The position numbers and the translations under genes were made by a program. The notes under the pieces were generated by a model. The model searched no databases. It was not told the origin of the DNA and worked only from the letters and a program-made list of their open reading frames with translations. Source: Mactra quadrangularis (taxonomy: Eukaryota; Mollusca; Bivalvia; Venerida; Mactridae). From it: a DNA stretch of 64,000 bases. Shown here piece after piece: positions 1 through 10,136 of the stretch (position 1 is its first letter; each line of letters begins with the position of its first letter). The DNA is taken from contig CM046295.1 in the NCBI GenBank assembly GCA_025267735.1, forward strand, positions 16,017,592-16,081,591, in the 5' to 3' direction.

Positions 1-26
1 ATGTGTGTACATTTAACAAATAAAAC

Positions 27-82
27 ATGGCCTCAAGTGCAGTATGCAAATTAAGTCTGGTTAGTCAGACATTGGAGCTGGG
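27..82 (+). CDS. Possible first coding exon ending in a good splice donor
   Basis: An ATG in a favourable context (AAAACATGGCC) opens 18 codons plus two bases, reading MASSAVCKLSLVSQTLEL, up to GCTGGG|GTGAGTAT, a strong donor match. An in-frame TAA lies two codons upstream, so this ATG would be the start. Splicing to the acceptor at 1149 would give a Gly codon and then stop after 11 more codons, a very short protein. It could equally be part of a longer exon beginning before the window and read in another frame, or chance. I do not recognise the product. Confidence 0.2.
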
Positions 83-673
83 GTGAGTATCTGAGTACTT
101 GGATATTCACGGTTTTGACAGAAAATCAAGTACTTATATTTGTCACGTCTGAAATCGTTTGATCCCTATCTAGTTTTGGAAAACAATGAAAGAACATTTT
201 CAGCTTAATTACACCTAAAAAAGTCTCAATACTAATATAGCTCTAGTTTGCAGCTGAGAGCCATATACCTTCCTTAGTCTAAACCAGTCCATAAACTTAC
301 ATATTGTCCATCAAGCCCATGTTTTATTTGTTATATTACCCCAAATCTAAATATTTTCACCCATTTTTGATGTCATTTTCACTATAATTTGCTTTCAAAT
401 TATAATCTTATATGTACAGTGTGTGAACTATCACAAGCCTTTGTCAGATTTTTTATTATTTTCAAGAAATTACAGCAATAAAATATAGCTCTATTTTTCA
501 TATTACATTTTTGTGAATCATTTAATGTTACAAGGCAATAATCGTGGATTTTAATAATTTCACAAACTGCATAAATAAAATTTAAAGAGACAAATTGAAT
601 CGTTTAGTAGTGGGTCTGTTTGCAATTTATAGACTGGATAACATGATAAAGAGTCTGTATAAGAATCAGTGAC
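83..673. other. AT-rich non-coding DNA, intron-like
   Basis: No supported gene. The segment at about 612-650 (GGTCTGT..CAATTTAT.GACTGGAT) reappears in the same orientation at about 1046-1085, just beyond the transposon at 682-1037, so there is an older short direct duplication around that insertion. Confidence 0.4.
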
Positions 674-1045
674 TGGGTAGCCGCATTCGGAACACCCTCG
701 ACCTTTCATAAATTAATAATCTCGGAAGGATTCGTGGGGGGTCTTCACCGGATTTTGGTGATTTTACTACCTACGCAAGGCGAAGCACGTAACGGTTACA
801 CAAAATAGTTCTTGTAGTATACACTCAGATCTTTGTCTAAACATATTTATTTGTTTTAAATTGAACCAAATATTGTTAATCGGTACCATGGAAATGAGTA
901 ATTTCAAATTTACGGACTAAAAACGAAACTTCGGTCATCGCCTAAACGATCGTGTACTTGTTTACATAGTTTCAAAATGGCGCCTAAATATGTCCGAGGT
1001 TATTCTGAGTAGCGAATGGCCGAGGATGTTCCGAATGTGGGTAGC
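674..1045. mobile_element. MITE with terminal inverted repeats and 8-bp flanking duplication
   Basis: The element spans 682-1037. Its left end reads CATTCGGAACACCCTCG (from 684) and its right end CGAGGATGTTCCGAATG (to 1037); these are inverted copies with one mismatch, and the similarity runs about 24 bp inward. The 8-bp sequence TGGGTAGC flanks it directly at 674-681 and 1038-1045. Eight-base duplications are typical of hAT transposons. There is no transposase frame, so it is non-autonomous. Two extra bases (CG) lie between the left duplication and the inverted repeat, so the exact left end is uncertain. Confidence 0.6.
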
Positions 1046-1148
1046 TGGTCTGTACACAATTTATCGACTGGATGACGTCATTTTAAATAAAGAAGGGCAT
1101 ATACCATTGAGTAATAATAATAATAATATATTATTTTTATCATTTTAG

Positions 1149-1192
1149 GATGTCAACCAGAGGATGTGATGTACAAATATATTGACGTATGA
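1149..1192 (+). CDS. Possible terminal exon, coding tail
   Basis: A pyrimidine-rich tract ending TTTTTATCATTTTAG at 1148 is a convincing splice acceptor. Downstream, one frame gives CQPEDVMYKYIDV and stops at TGA 1190-1192; the other two frames stop at 1173-1185. All frames therefore close early, as expected of a last exon. A canonical poly(A) signal lies about 500 bp downstream. The upstream exon, the frame and the protein are unknown. An 87-codon frame at 1238-1501, rich in hydrophobic residues, would fall in the 3' UTR and is probably not translated. Confidence 0.35.
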
Positions 1193-1706
1193 AAGCAATG
1201 TGATTCAAGTTTCACAAGGATTTTGACTAGTTGAATAATGAAGAGAAGACAAAAGCTAAGATATTTATATTATTTTTATGTATTTTGTATTCCTATAAGT
1301 CTGATGGCAACCCTTTTTATTTACCTGAATATAGACTTGCGTGATGAATGTTTAATTTTGAAATTAAGTGATATTATAAGTTGCTGCCCTCGTCTGTTGA
1401 GTACTTTGATTCAAGATTTCTATGAAAGCAAACTGTCTCAGATCACAGCTGATCTTCAACTGTTGATCTTATACATATTTATAATATTTATATATATGTA
1501 AGAGACCAAGAGATGAAGATCACCTGTGTCTCAGACTAGCTTACTGAGACTGGTTTGTTATTCCATATTTTTATATAGAGTAACATTCTAGTCTTGAATA
1601 TCTATATTTGATTGATAACTTTGTAAATTTTCATTTGTATTTAATTGAATTTGAGAGCTGAATGAAACTCTGTTGTGATTCCATTTGAAAATAAAGGGAG
1701 TTACAA
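1193..1706 (+). other. Probable 3' untranslated region
   Basis: Inferred from the acceptor at 1148 and the AATAAA at 1690. It is AT-rich and contains the 87-codon frame 1238-1501 (begins MKRRQKLRYLYYFYVF), which has no independent support as a gene. Confidence 0.35.
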
Positions 1707-1725
1707 TAGTGTTTTGTTCTGCTCT
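1690..1725 (+). terminator. Polyadenylation signal with GT-rich downstream element
   Basis: AATAAA at 1690-1695 is followed after about 13 bases by TAGTGTTTTGTTCTGC, a T/GT-rich stretch. This is the standard arrangement for cleavage and polyadenylation, with cleavage expected near 1706. The spacing is good, but isolated AATAAA hexamers are common in AT-rich DNA. Confidence 0.5.
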
Positions 1726-3125
1726 TGATTTAAGATACATTGTATACTTAATATGAACACAAACCACCTGATTAACATTTAGTTAATTTGGTGGTTTTTG
1801 TTTGTTTGTTACAACACATCAAGAACATTATTCTAGAACTTGATAAAGTCTTTTATCTGATTTTTCTAAAAAATTGTGTGTAGATAATGCTTTTGGAAAT
1901 TTAATGATTGTAGATATTTATTAAAGGGAGATAACTACGTATTTAATCTATAGAATAGTTATATACTGATTACCTCCCTTTAATCAGTATCGATCATTTC
2001 AGTTCAAAATTGTTTCATGTTTAATTGGTTTGTTCTGATGCTAGATTTAGACTTTGTCATTTAAAGGATAACAGCTGATAGGATACAGGCTCAAATGAAC
2101 ATTTGTTTATGTAATTCTACTATCATTTATGTTGTTTAATTGTCTTTACAAAATTATTGTGTGTGTAAAACCTGAATCCTTTCAGAAGATGCATGACAAA
2201 TACAATGCCCATCAAAAGTTTGGAGACATTTTCATTCTTAAAATTTGATTATTGTTTATTCTGGACTAATTAATTTCTGTTTTATTTTTTGTATATTTCT
2301 ACTTCAATCTAGGATTAAATTTTTGACAATTACTTTCATTTTTAATCTATAATTTCTTTTTGTTAAAGTAATATATTATTTAATGGTATATACTGAATTT
2401 TGATTGTCCTTTGATATTTGTTTGCATGGTACCTTTAATTTCATATTGTTTTTACTTTTAAGTTTTAGAAGTTTTCAAATCAATTCATTCAATGTATATT
2501 TTTAATATAACCGCTTATTTAAAATGATTTTCTTTATTTTGCATTGTTTAATGGATCTTTAATTTATTGTCGAGAGTAAATGGTCATTATTTATTATCAT
2601 GATAGTTTGGTTAAGATTTCAAATAATTCTACTGTATTTTGTCATGCATTTTTAAAGCTGATATCCTTTGCTTTTCATTATAGACTTATTCTGGATCTCT
2701 GGTTTATTGTTTTTCAATTTAGGTGCAAACACACTTTAAGTGGCACAGTAAAAATGTAAGAAATGATATTTATTTTTTATTCAATTTTTGGTCGGGGAAA
2801 CTGCTAAAAGTTTTGTTTGTACCTACATAGAAAAACGTAAACATTTGAGTGCTGGTTATCTGTCTATTGAAAAGTATCTGGAATAATGTTCTTGTTGAGT
2901 TGTTATATCATAATAAACAAGTCTATACTTCAAGTCATGGATTCTGGGGTAGATTATGAGAACGCAAGGTTTGTGGAACCTGGATATACTGAGGGTTGGT
3001 TGTGAGCCCAAGCCCCGGACGTACCGTTGATGTCACTAAGCAAGGTTGGGTGGAGTGTCGTCTGATCAGAGGGGTCATATGTAATGTTCCTGCTATCTTG
3101 TATTGGCTGGTAAATTTTAATACCT
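1707..3125. other. AT-rich intergenic DNA
   Basis: No reading frame, RNA gene or strong repeat was seen apart from the short hairpin at 1921-1984. Around 2940-3125 the base composition rises in GC, probably as part of the old repeat that continues to 3331. Confidence 0.4.
1921..1984. repeat. Short foldback repeat with GGGAGATAA ends
   Basis: TTAAAGGGAG at 1921-1930 is exactly inverted as CTCCCTTTAA at 1975-1984, giving a 64-bp hairpin-capable unit with an AT-rich centre. Similar GGGAGATAA strings occur alone near 7740, 8417, 10573 (inverted) and 34067. It may be a tiny MITE or a solo terminal repeat. Confidence 0.45.
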
Positions 3126-3331
3126 TAACCTAAACAGTGTTGGTTGGGATTTATAGGGATGATAGGGAGTTGTGTGTATGGGGGGTTGGAAGGGTAGGTG
3201 TGTATGGGAAGGCTGGGTTGTTTATGATGGCGGGGTGAGAAATGGTGTTATCTGAAAGTATCTGAGAAAGGCTGGTGGGTATTCCATGATTTAATGCTAT
3301 CAGAAGTTTGTAATGTTGTACAGTGTATTGT
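3126..3331 (-). repeat. Old dispersed repeat, copy 1 (minus orientation)
   Basis: Read on the minus strand, this segment aligns by eye over its full length with 15312-15513 on the plus strand. It starts ACAATACACTGTACAAC, passes through CTTTCTCAGA and CATAAACA, and ends CTATAAAT..TGTTT.GGTTA. Identity is roughly two thirds, so both are old. A 70-codon minus frame here (3151-3363) is a by-product of its C-rich composition. The family is unknown. Confidence 0.5.
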
Positions 3332-4001
3332 TCCCAATAGTGACTGTATGAGGGATGATCCAAAATAAGTGGTTTAGTAAGTGACTATTCATTCAGTGTT
3401 GTTTACTGTATAGCGCTTTAATTTTGTGGTGTCTTTATTTGTAGATCTCCTATGGGGTTATAGCAGAGATATATGCATGGGGTTTAGAATTCATTGTTGA
3501 CTAAGCATATGCATGGGAAATTTAAAGTTTGCTTTATTTACTGCTATGCAGTACTTGAATTACTCCTAATGTAACACTGAACCTACATGAATGTAGTTTG
3601 CGCAAATCTGTCCGCTCCTCAGGTTGGACTTATTCATTGGTAGTTGAATAATTTTCCCGGCCTGCAGTGAATGATCAAAATTTGACTATATTCAACCTGT
3701 TAGTTGATATTCTTTAATAGTTCATTTATACATTTGAAATGTATGTTCTTGTAGTATCACATATAACTTATTTGTTAAGAAAATACATACATTTTCGGGT
3801 TTATATGGTTGACTCGCTACATGTTTGAACTCTTTATGAATGCGGGGTACAATATGACTTCTATGTCAGTTGCTACTGTATCTTAGCTGAGAAAGCTCTT
3901 TGAACACTAGTCAATCTAATCATTGTCGATCTAGTGTTGTCATTTATCTCATATAAATGAGTTCATATGAAACTTGTGACTAGTGTCATACGTATTATTT
4001 T
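3332..4001. other. AT-rich intergenic DNA
   Basis: No gene, RNA or clear repeat was recognised here. Confidence 0.35.
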
Positions 4002-4172
4002 AAATTGTATTCAACTGTCAGAGGTGCATACATCAACCCCACTGATTTAGATACTCAATACACTATGTCACTACTCATGATTGATTTAGATCAATCATGG
4101 GTAGTGAGAAGTGAAGTGGGTATTTAAATCAGTGGGGTTTATGTATGCACCTCTAATAGTTGAATAAAATTT
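4002..4172. repeat. Long near-perfect foldback (about 165 bp)
   Basis: AGAGGTGCATACATCAACCC at 4020 is mirrored by the inverse complement ending GCACCTCT at 4154. Pairing continues outward through ATTCAACT / AGTTGAAT (4009 and 4158) and inward through CCCCACTGATTTA and the central CACTACTCATGATTGA / TCAATCATGGGTAGTG. Nearly the whole unit can pair, leaving a loop of about 6 bases. It could be a foldback MITE; if transcribed it would give a long double-stranded hairpin. No flanking duplication was identified. Confidence 0.65.
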
Positions 4173-5180
4173 AACCATGTACAGTCACCACTGTTATATG
4201 TGGTTAGACTGACGTACTGTATACTCTGTATGCATTTTCTTCAGTTATATGTTGCATAATTTTGGATCATTCCTCATACAGTCTGTCCTTGTTGAGTCCT
4301 TAATAAGGTTTGGTACATGTGATTTTCTTTTGTCCTTTGATTGGACCCCTTGACCCCTTGGTCTATTACAGTTGTACTGTATACATGTACATATTGTACA
4401 CTTTAAGTATTAAAGTGTACAATTTTATATATCTATTGATATATTTGCGCTCCAATTGAATCATTTAATTCATGATGAGAATCAGCTCTGAAGGTTTAAT
4501 TGATTTTCAATGCATAACTAAACTGTATTACTGTGGCAAACTTTTGCAACAGTTCCCAGCATTATAGTTAATTTCTAATGGGGGGACAAGATTGAACTAT
4601 TTGCTACATTTTTTGGCATTTAATTTGGCGGTGTTCATTTTTGCATGATTTTTAAGGGGTTAAAAATTTGTAGGCTTTAGAATTTTGGCGATTGACCTGT
4701 ATCCCGTCATTACAATTTGTGTAGATACAAATATATCAACAGGGTTTAGAATTTGTGTTAATCTTTGTTGATTGACAATTTAGCAAAAATTAACCCCTGT
4801 GAAAACTACCTGAACTTGCCTGCTGTACAGTATTGAATATGAATTAAGCATCTCATATAGCTTGATAGAACTTACTTTTAGTGTTTTGATAATAATTTCG
4901 ATGAATTATTATATTGGGCTATTAATTGATTCCATCTCTGTTTGTTGATAGCATCTTGTAAATTTTATCCATTGAATTACTTATTGCCAGGTTTTGATTT
5001 TTAAGATAATATTTGTCAGCTTGTCAGTGATTAATTAATTTATTGATAGGGGTTTCAATGGCCAAGTAGTAAAAACTGTTTGTTTATGATCTCTTGAACC
5101 TTAAATTCTCTCATTTTTTATTTTTTTTTGGTTTTAGTCTATTTTAAAGCTTCCAAAGTGTTAAAAAAGATAATAAAAGT
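4173..5180. other. AT-rich intergenic DNA
   Basis: Nothing gene-like was seen. TACAGTTGTACTGTATACATGTACATATTGTACA around 4370-4400 is palindrome-rich but short. Confidence 0.35.
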
Positions 5181-5290
5181 CAGTTTTAAGCTCATTAGGT
5201 ATAATATGGTGGTGACTGTGGAGCAAGGTAAAGGCTCCCTCATCTATAAGATAGCGATATTATATCTTTTGAGAAGTTCAAAGTTTTTTT
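5181..5290 (+). mobile_element. Dispersed ~105-bp repeat, copy 1
   Basis: It starts CAGTTTTAAGCTCATTAGG and ends AAGTTCAAAGTTTTTTT. It differs from the copy at 9769-9881 by one base over about 100, so the two are recent. The internal ATAATAT near 5201 is mirrored by ATATTAT near 5257, so the unit can fold. The family is unknown. The T-tract end resembles a retroposed tail read in reverse or a short-hairpin MITE. Confidence 0.6.
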
Positions 5291-5340
5291 CCTAGTTCAT
5301 CAATTCATTTGATGTAATAGTTATATGTAGAATCAAACGT

Positions 5341-5457
5341 CAGTTAAGGTTAATTAAGCTCATCAGATATAATATGGTGGTGCAGTGGACAATGGTTATT
5401 GATCCCTCATCTATAAGATAGCGATATTATATCTTTTGAAAAGTTCAAAGTTTTTTT
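5341..5457 (+). mobile_element. Dispersed ~105-bp repeat, copy 2 (diverged)
   Basis: It shares AAGCTCAT, GATATAATATGGTGGTG, CCCTCATCTATAAGATAGCG and the TTTGAAAAGTTCAAAG end with the other copies, but differs in the middle. Here the fold is GATATAATAT / ATATTATATC, a perfect 10-bp inverted repeat. It lies only 50 bp after copy 1 in the same orientation. Confidence 0.55.
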
Positions 5458-6798
5458 GTTAAGTATTGTAGATAACATTAATTTTGGACTTTTTGTAATT
5501 ATTCTTATTTTGTAATAGGGTAGCTCTTTTTGGTTTCATTAATTTGTAATTCATAAATTTGTATATCATTTTGCTGTGTTTTTCATCACTTATTGTAATT
5601 CAGTAGTTAATTTTGCATTATAGAAGGATGAAAAGATCATAAATAAGCAATTAAGACCACTTGACCACTGATATCCCTGTCTATAAATCAATCAGATAAT
5701 GTGGACATTTATATTTTGAATAGAGGTTGAACTTAATTTTCATCTATAGAGTTTTAGACCTAATTTTTTACTGAAATATTTAATGCTAGATTTACAGTTC
5801 ATCTAAGCAGGTTCTATTCATCTGCATCCAAACGCATCTAAGATCAAATTTAGGTCAAGGGTCAAAATGAGTCTATGATGAAATCAAGCAATGAGTTTCA
5901 TTTCATGTCCAAATTGTTCTAGGCATAATTTAACAGTTTAATGGTTTGTAATACTTAAGAATTAATTACAAATCCTAGGAGTTCATATTGACAGTGCTCC
6001 GTCAGGTCTTACCAGGGCTATCTATCTGAATCAAACTTATGTAGTAGGGTCCCTTTGATTTCTTCAGGAAATTGATTTCAATTTACCGGTACTGATATCA
6101 ATCATTTTCAATTTTCCTAATTGTGTCAGTTTGTTTGAAATGCAGAGTTTTACTTATTGTATTGATGTGAAATGTAGATCATTTAACTGTCTCCTCTGGA
6201 TATGCGACATCTAGTACCGAATGTACATGTCTTAATATGTTATGATATTATATAGTCTGACAATATTTACCAGAGCTTGAACTACTTTGTTATTATAATT
6301 ACACGCTCTACTTAGGGTACATTAAATTGTGAGTTTACGCATGCATGTATAGGATTATAGGTGTTATAACAACCTAGTATGTGACTGTAAATCAATTTTG
6401 TACATTATGATTGCATATTATTGCTCTTTTAATTTTGACTCATTCCTTTATGGGAAAATCTGTAAGTCTGCAATATTGTGCAACAGATTCACAGTATTTT
6501 TTCAAAGTTAATGGTTCTGTACAAGAATTTTTTGAAAACTTCTGATAAAGTATGATTTAGAAACAAAGACAAAATAGATAGTTAATACTGAGTTTAATAT
6601 ATTCCTGCATGAAGGTCAAGCTCAGGTTAATATTGATGGACAATACAATTGACTTAGTTGGCCGATATGCATAGCTTATGCAGATTGACCTGAGGTAAAT
6701 TTACATGACAGGCTTAAGCAACTAAACTTTGGCTAACTGATTGAATGATTGTGAATGATATTCAAATTGTGCTCCTTGTCTCATATCAATTTGACTCC
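5458..6798. other. AT-rich intergenic DNA
   Basis: No exon, RNA gene or clear repeat was recognised. Confidence 0.35.
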
Positions 6799-7299
6799 AT
6801 AATGCATAGGGGTGTAACGGTTTACCGATATATCGGTTTATATTGCAATACGAATTCTGACGGTTTTTAACCGGTTCGATTTTTCCTGAACCGGTTTTTG
6901 TAGTTGTGCGTCGTACTAATTGATTTTATTAGAATCTAAAATTTAAATATTTGAATGAATGTTAAAACGTGTTGAAAACTTGTAATAATCTTATTGTGCT
7001 TTAAAATGTAAAACATTTCGTCAAATAAGAGAATAACTCCCTTATGAAATCTGTTTTATAATATGCATTTTCTAACATATATATTTAATTTTGTACAAGT
7101 TGTTCAAATATTTGGATAAGAGGTCATTTGAAATACACATATAAGTGTAGCGAATGCAATGCACGTGCATTAATTCATGCTTCGCACGTCTACTTACAAA
7201 ACCGATAAGTATTGCAATATATTGCAATACGGGTTTTGAATATTGCAATATAATATTGCCATACGGTTTTGACCGTATTGTTACACCCCTAATAATGCA
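6799..7299. mobile_element. hAT-type MITE with perfect 8-bp target-site duplication
   Basis: The element is 6807-7291 (485 bp). Its ends TAGGGGTGTAAC and GTTACACCCCTA are perfect 12-bp inverted repeats. The duplication ATAATGCA is exact on both sides (6799-6806 and 7292-7299). Eight-base duplications and AGGGGTGT-type ends are characteristic of hAT elements. The interior is AT-rich with repeated ATTGCAATA palindromes and no transposase frame, so it is non-autonomous. The perfect duplication suggests a fairly recent insertion. Confidence 0.85.
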
Positions 7300-7580
7300 T
7301 AACCTGAAAGTTGAATGAGTTAAGAAATCCGAGTAAATTCCAGCGCTTATGTCAGCATTTAATATCGTATGATTTAACCTATGTATTGTAATTAAGTTTT
7401 AATCATAGTTGAAATGCTAGCAATTTGTTCGCAAATGCTATGGGATATTTTAAATAGTTAAATACCAAATGAATTTTATTTAAGCTTTTTTTCATAAATA
7501 TTACGTTTAATTGCTTGAATAACAAAGCTATATTTATTAGTGCTGAACATTTCAAGGAATATTTACAGTCAAATGAACTT
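7300..7580. other. AT-rich intergenic DNA
   Basis: No gene was seen; a 62-codon minus frame here has no supporting features. Confidence 0.35.
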
Positions 7581-7712
7581 AGTATTTTCAATGTTGCATT
7601 ATGATGCTTTTTAAATTAAATACCATATTTCATGATTTATGAAGACAGTATTTTCAATGTTGCATTATGATGCTTTTTAAATTAAATACCATATTTCATG
7701 ATTTATGAAGAC
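7581..7712 (+). repeat. Perfect 66-bp tandem duplication
   Basis: The 66 bp starting AGTATTTTCAATGTTGC at 7581 is repeated directly from 7647 with no difference that I can see. Two copies only, in otherwise single-copy DNA, indicates a recent event. Confidence 0.8.
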
Positions 7713-7876
7713 AAATTAAATATTATTCATTTTTGTAACAAAGGGAGGTAATAACTCATTTAAGTTTAAAATTCTTGAAAATGATTTTGCTGACATACTG
7801 GAATGAAGGGATCTAATTCATGAACATGATTTACATACTGTAATGAATAAAGACAAATTTGATGTTTTATAAATAT

Positions 7877-8279
7877 CAATCTCCGTAAACAGAGATCCTG
7901 TCGAGCGTTGTCGTACTGGATCTCTACTTAGTCAATGCAATGTCATGTCGAGATTAACTTTGTGTCGACCAATCAATGCGTAGCTTTCATCTAGACGAAA
8001 ACACTATTAATCACATTTTGATTTTGTAATTTCTATTTTTAGACCTATGTTTGCATGCTAATTTAACAGCGGTATTATTCACAGTCTGCGATTGGGTGGC
8101 TCATTTCAAATTGCATGACGTAGACGATGTAAACAAGTTACGTATCATAACAATTTCGTCATGAATATTATGATGAGAAAAGGTCAACTGAATGTGACCT
8201 TTGTTGGAAAAGGCCAGATCTAAATTAGCGAGTATGCGAGCGGTTAAATTTTAGATCGGGTTATAATCAGATTGTATAA
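7877..8279 (+). repeat. Diverged ~400-bp repeat, copy 1
   Basis: It aligns with 8604-9010 in the same order. Shared blocks are CAATCTCCG, GTTGTCGTA, CAATGCGTAG, CATTTTGATTTTGTAATTTC, TTGCATGCTAATTT, GTAGACGAT, CGTCATGAATATTAT, ATGCGAG and TTTTAGATCGG. No coding frame runs through it. It may be an old transposon fragment or a tandem duplication. Confidence 0.6.
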
Positions 8280-8603
8280 ATATATACATGACTTTGAGAG
8301 CTCATCAATGTTTCATTAAAGAAATTTATTATAATGAATTATAAATGATTCATAGACACATTGACTTGATCTTAGTGGCCTCATATTTAATATCATATTA
8401 GCTTCATTAGCATCTAGGGAGATAATTAAAATTATGAACTGTCAATCTCTAAACAAAGTTACTTCCCCTGAGCAACATTTATTAATCTTGTCTTAAGAGT
8501 ATTTTAACAAATGTATTTATGTTTCAATTGATTTAGTTATGCGTCAGAAAGTGTCTAAATTCTAAATTCAGAACTATAATGTAATATATTGTCTGTATAT
8601 CAC

Positions 8604-9010
8604 CAATCTCCGAAAAGAGACATCCTGTAGATCGTTGTCGTATGATATCTCCTGACATCGCACAGAGGGACATGTTGATATGCCGGGCCCTTTGTATCAA
8701 CCAAACAATGCGTAGCGTTCATGTAGACAAAACACAACTAATAGCATTTTGATTTTGTAATTTCATTTTATGCCAGAGGTTGCATGCTAATTTGAAGGTG
8801 ATGTTAACCATAGGCTGTGATTAGATGGTTCTTTGCAAATTGTGTGATGTAGACGATATAAACAATTTACTGAACACATGATCGCGTCATGAATATTATA
8901 AAAGTAAAGTTCAGTGGAACGTAACCAATACGGTAATGTAACCAGATCCAAAATAAGCGAGCATGCGAGTGAGCTGATAATTTTAGATCGGTTTTAAATC
9001 AGATTGGTAC
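8604..9010 (+). repeat. Diverged ~400-bp repeat, copy 2
   Basis: Second copy of the 7877-8279 unit, offset by about 727 bp and with several indels. AT-rich DNA without features separates the two (8280-8603). Confidence 0.6.
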
Positions 9011-9103
9011 AACGCATGTTGTAACTAATGGTTGATAAACATGCTGCTTTCTTACATTTCATTAAATGTAAAATGTTACGTGCTTGATGTACCAGAGCAA
9101 TGC

Positions 9104-9116
9104 GGGGGGGGGGGGG
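9104..9116 (+). repeat. Run of 13 G
   Basis: An uninterrupted G homopolymer in AT-rich surroundings. Its length should be treated cautiously because such runs are prone to sequencing error. Confidence 0.8.
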
Positions 9117-9439
9117 TACTTGAACGAACTGTGATTGTTAGAATTATTGTACAGCTATCATGACATTACTGTATGTAATGTTTGTATGAGTAAATCTAGC
9201 TGATATTGTCAACATATGCTGAAGTCTTAATCAATGATCTTGACAAAATAAAACAGAGCTACCAGTATTTCATTTGAATTGAACTTTATTAGTTTACAAT
9301 AGTTTACAACGGATACCTACTAGTTGTTTAAGATTTATGTGTATGTGTGTCTAGATATTCTTATAAATTTATTGACTGACTTAGAAATACTTGAATAATG
9401 AACTTATTCATTTCAAATTGAAACTGGCTGTAATCTGAT

Positions 9440-9475
9440 CATTGAGCGCTCACCGAAGTGAGCACTCTTATATAG
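9440..9475. repeat. Short hairpin GAGCGCTCAC/GTGAGCACTC
   Basis: GAGCGCTCAC CGAA GTGAGCACTC forms a 10-bp stem with one mismatch around a 4-base loop. A related GTGAGC ATTA GCTCAC hairpin lies at about 34687-34702, beside another dispersed repeat. It is probably the end of an element I cannot delimit. Confidence 0.4.
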
Positions 9476-9548
9476 AATGCATTTTGATTTAAATTTTGAC
9501 TGTGGTTCCAAATTAGGTTTATATTGTGAACAGTTTATACTGATTAGT

Positions 9549-10136
9549 GGAACTGTTAAAGAACACCGCAGCTTGATTAATCTTTTATCAATCAAGTGGT
9601 CTAACTATATACAATCTTTTGACTGTTCTCTATTGTGAGTTTGATCATGACTTAGAATATTCTTCATTTATTTGAGAAGTAGAAATTGTTTCATTATTTT
9701 TTGACTGAAAATTCAGTGTAATACTTATCATAGTAATAGTAAAATGTGGAATCAGATATCAATAAAGGTCAGTTTTAAGCTCATTAGGTATAATATGGTG
9801 GTGACTGTGGAGCAAGGTAAAGGCTCCCTCATCTATAAGATAGCGATATTATATCTTTTGAAAAGTTCAAAGTTTTTTTTTCTCCATTTTAAGGCATTCA
9901 ATTTTATTATTTTAATTAATTACATTTTAATTTGGTTATTTGTCTATTTCTTTATTTAAAATCCTCATTCCTAGCTAGAATTTCAAAATCAAAATTTCAG
10001 ATTCCACTTATTTTATTTACAAATATTCTTTTCAAACATCAAACTAATAGTAGAGAGGGGTCAAAAGATTATATATAGTTTCGACCACTTGATTGATAAA
10101 ATATTGATCATGTTTCAGTGTTCTTTAATAGTCAAG
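9549..10136. mobile_element. Foldback element with ~150-bp inverted arms
   Basis: The left arm (about 9549-9700) and the inverse complement of the right arm (about 9980-10136) share TTAAAGAACAC, ATCAATCAAGTGGTC, ACTATATA.AATCTTTTGAC, AGTTTGAT and AGAATATT. Identity is roughly 80% near the tips and lower inside. The interior holds copy 3 of the 105-bp repeat (9769-9881), inserted or captured. No transposase frame. Confidence 0.55.
9769..9881 (+). mobile_element. Dispersed ~105-bp repeat, copy 3
   Basis: Virtually identical to copy 1 at 5181-5290, nested between the arms of the foldback element. A 71-codon frame starting at 9744 overlaps it but is not a gene. Confidence 0.6.

Noticed and set aside
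1238..1501. 87-codon frame with hydrophobic N and C termini
   Set aside because: It lies between a probable stop at 1190 and the poly(A) signal, so it is most likely in the 3' UTR. Composition follows the AT-rich DNA and no homology is recognised.
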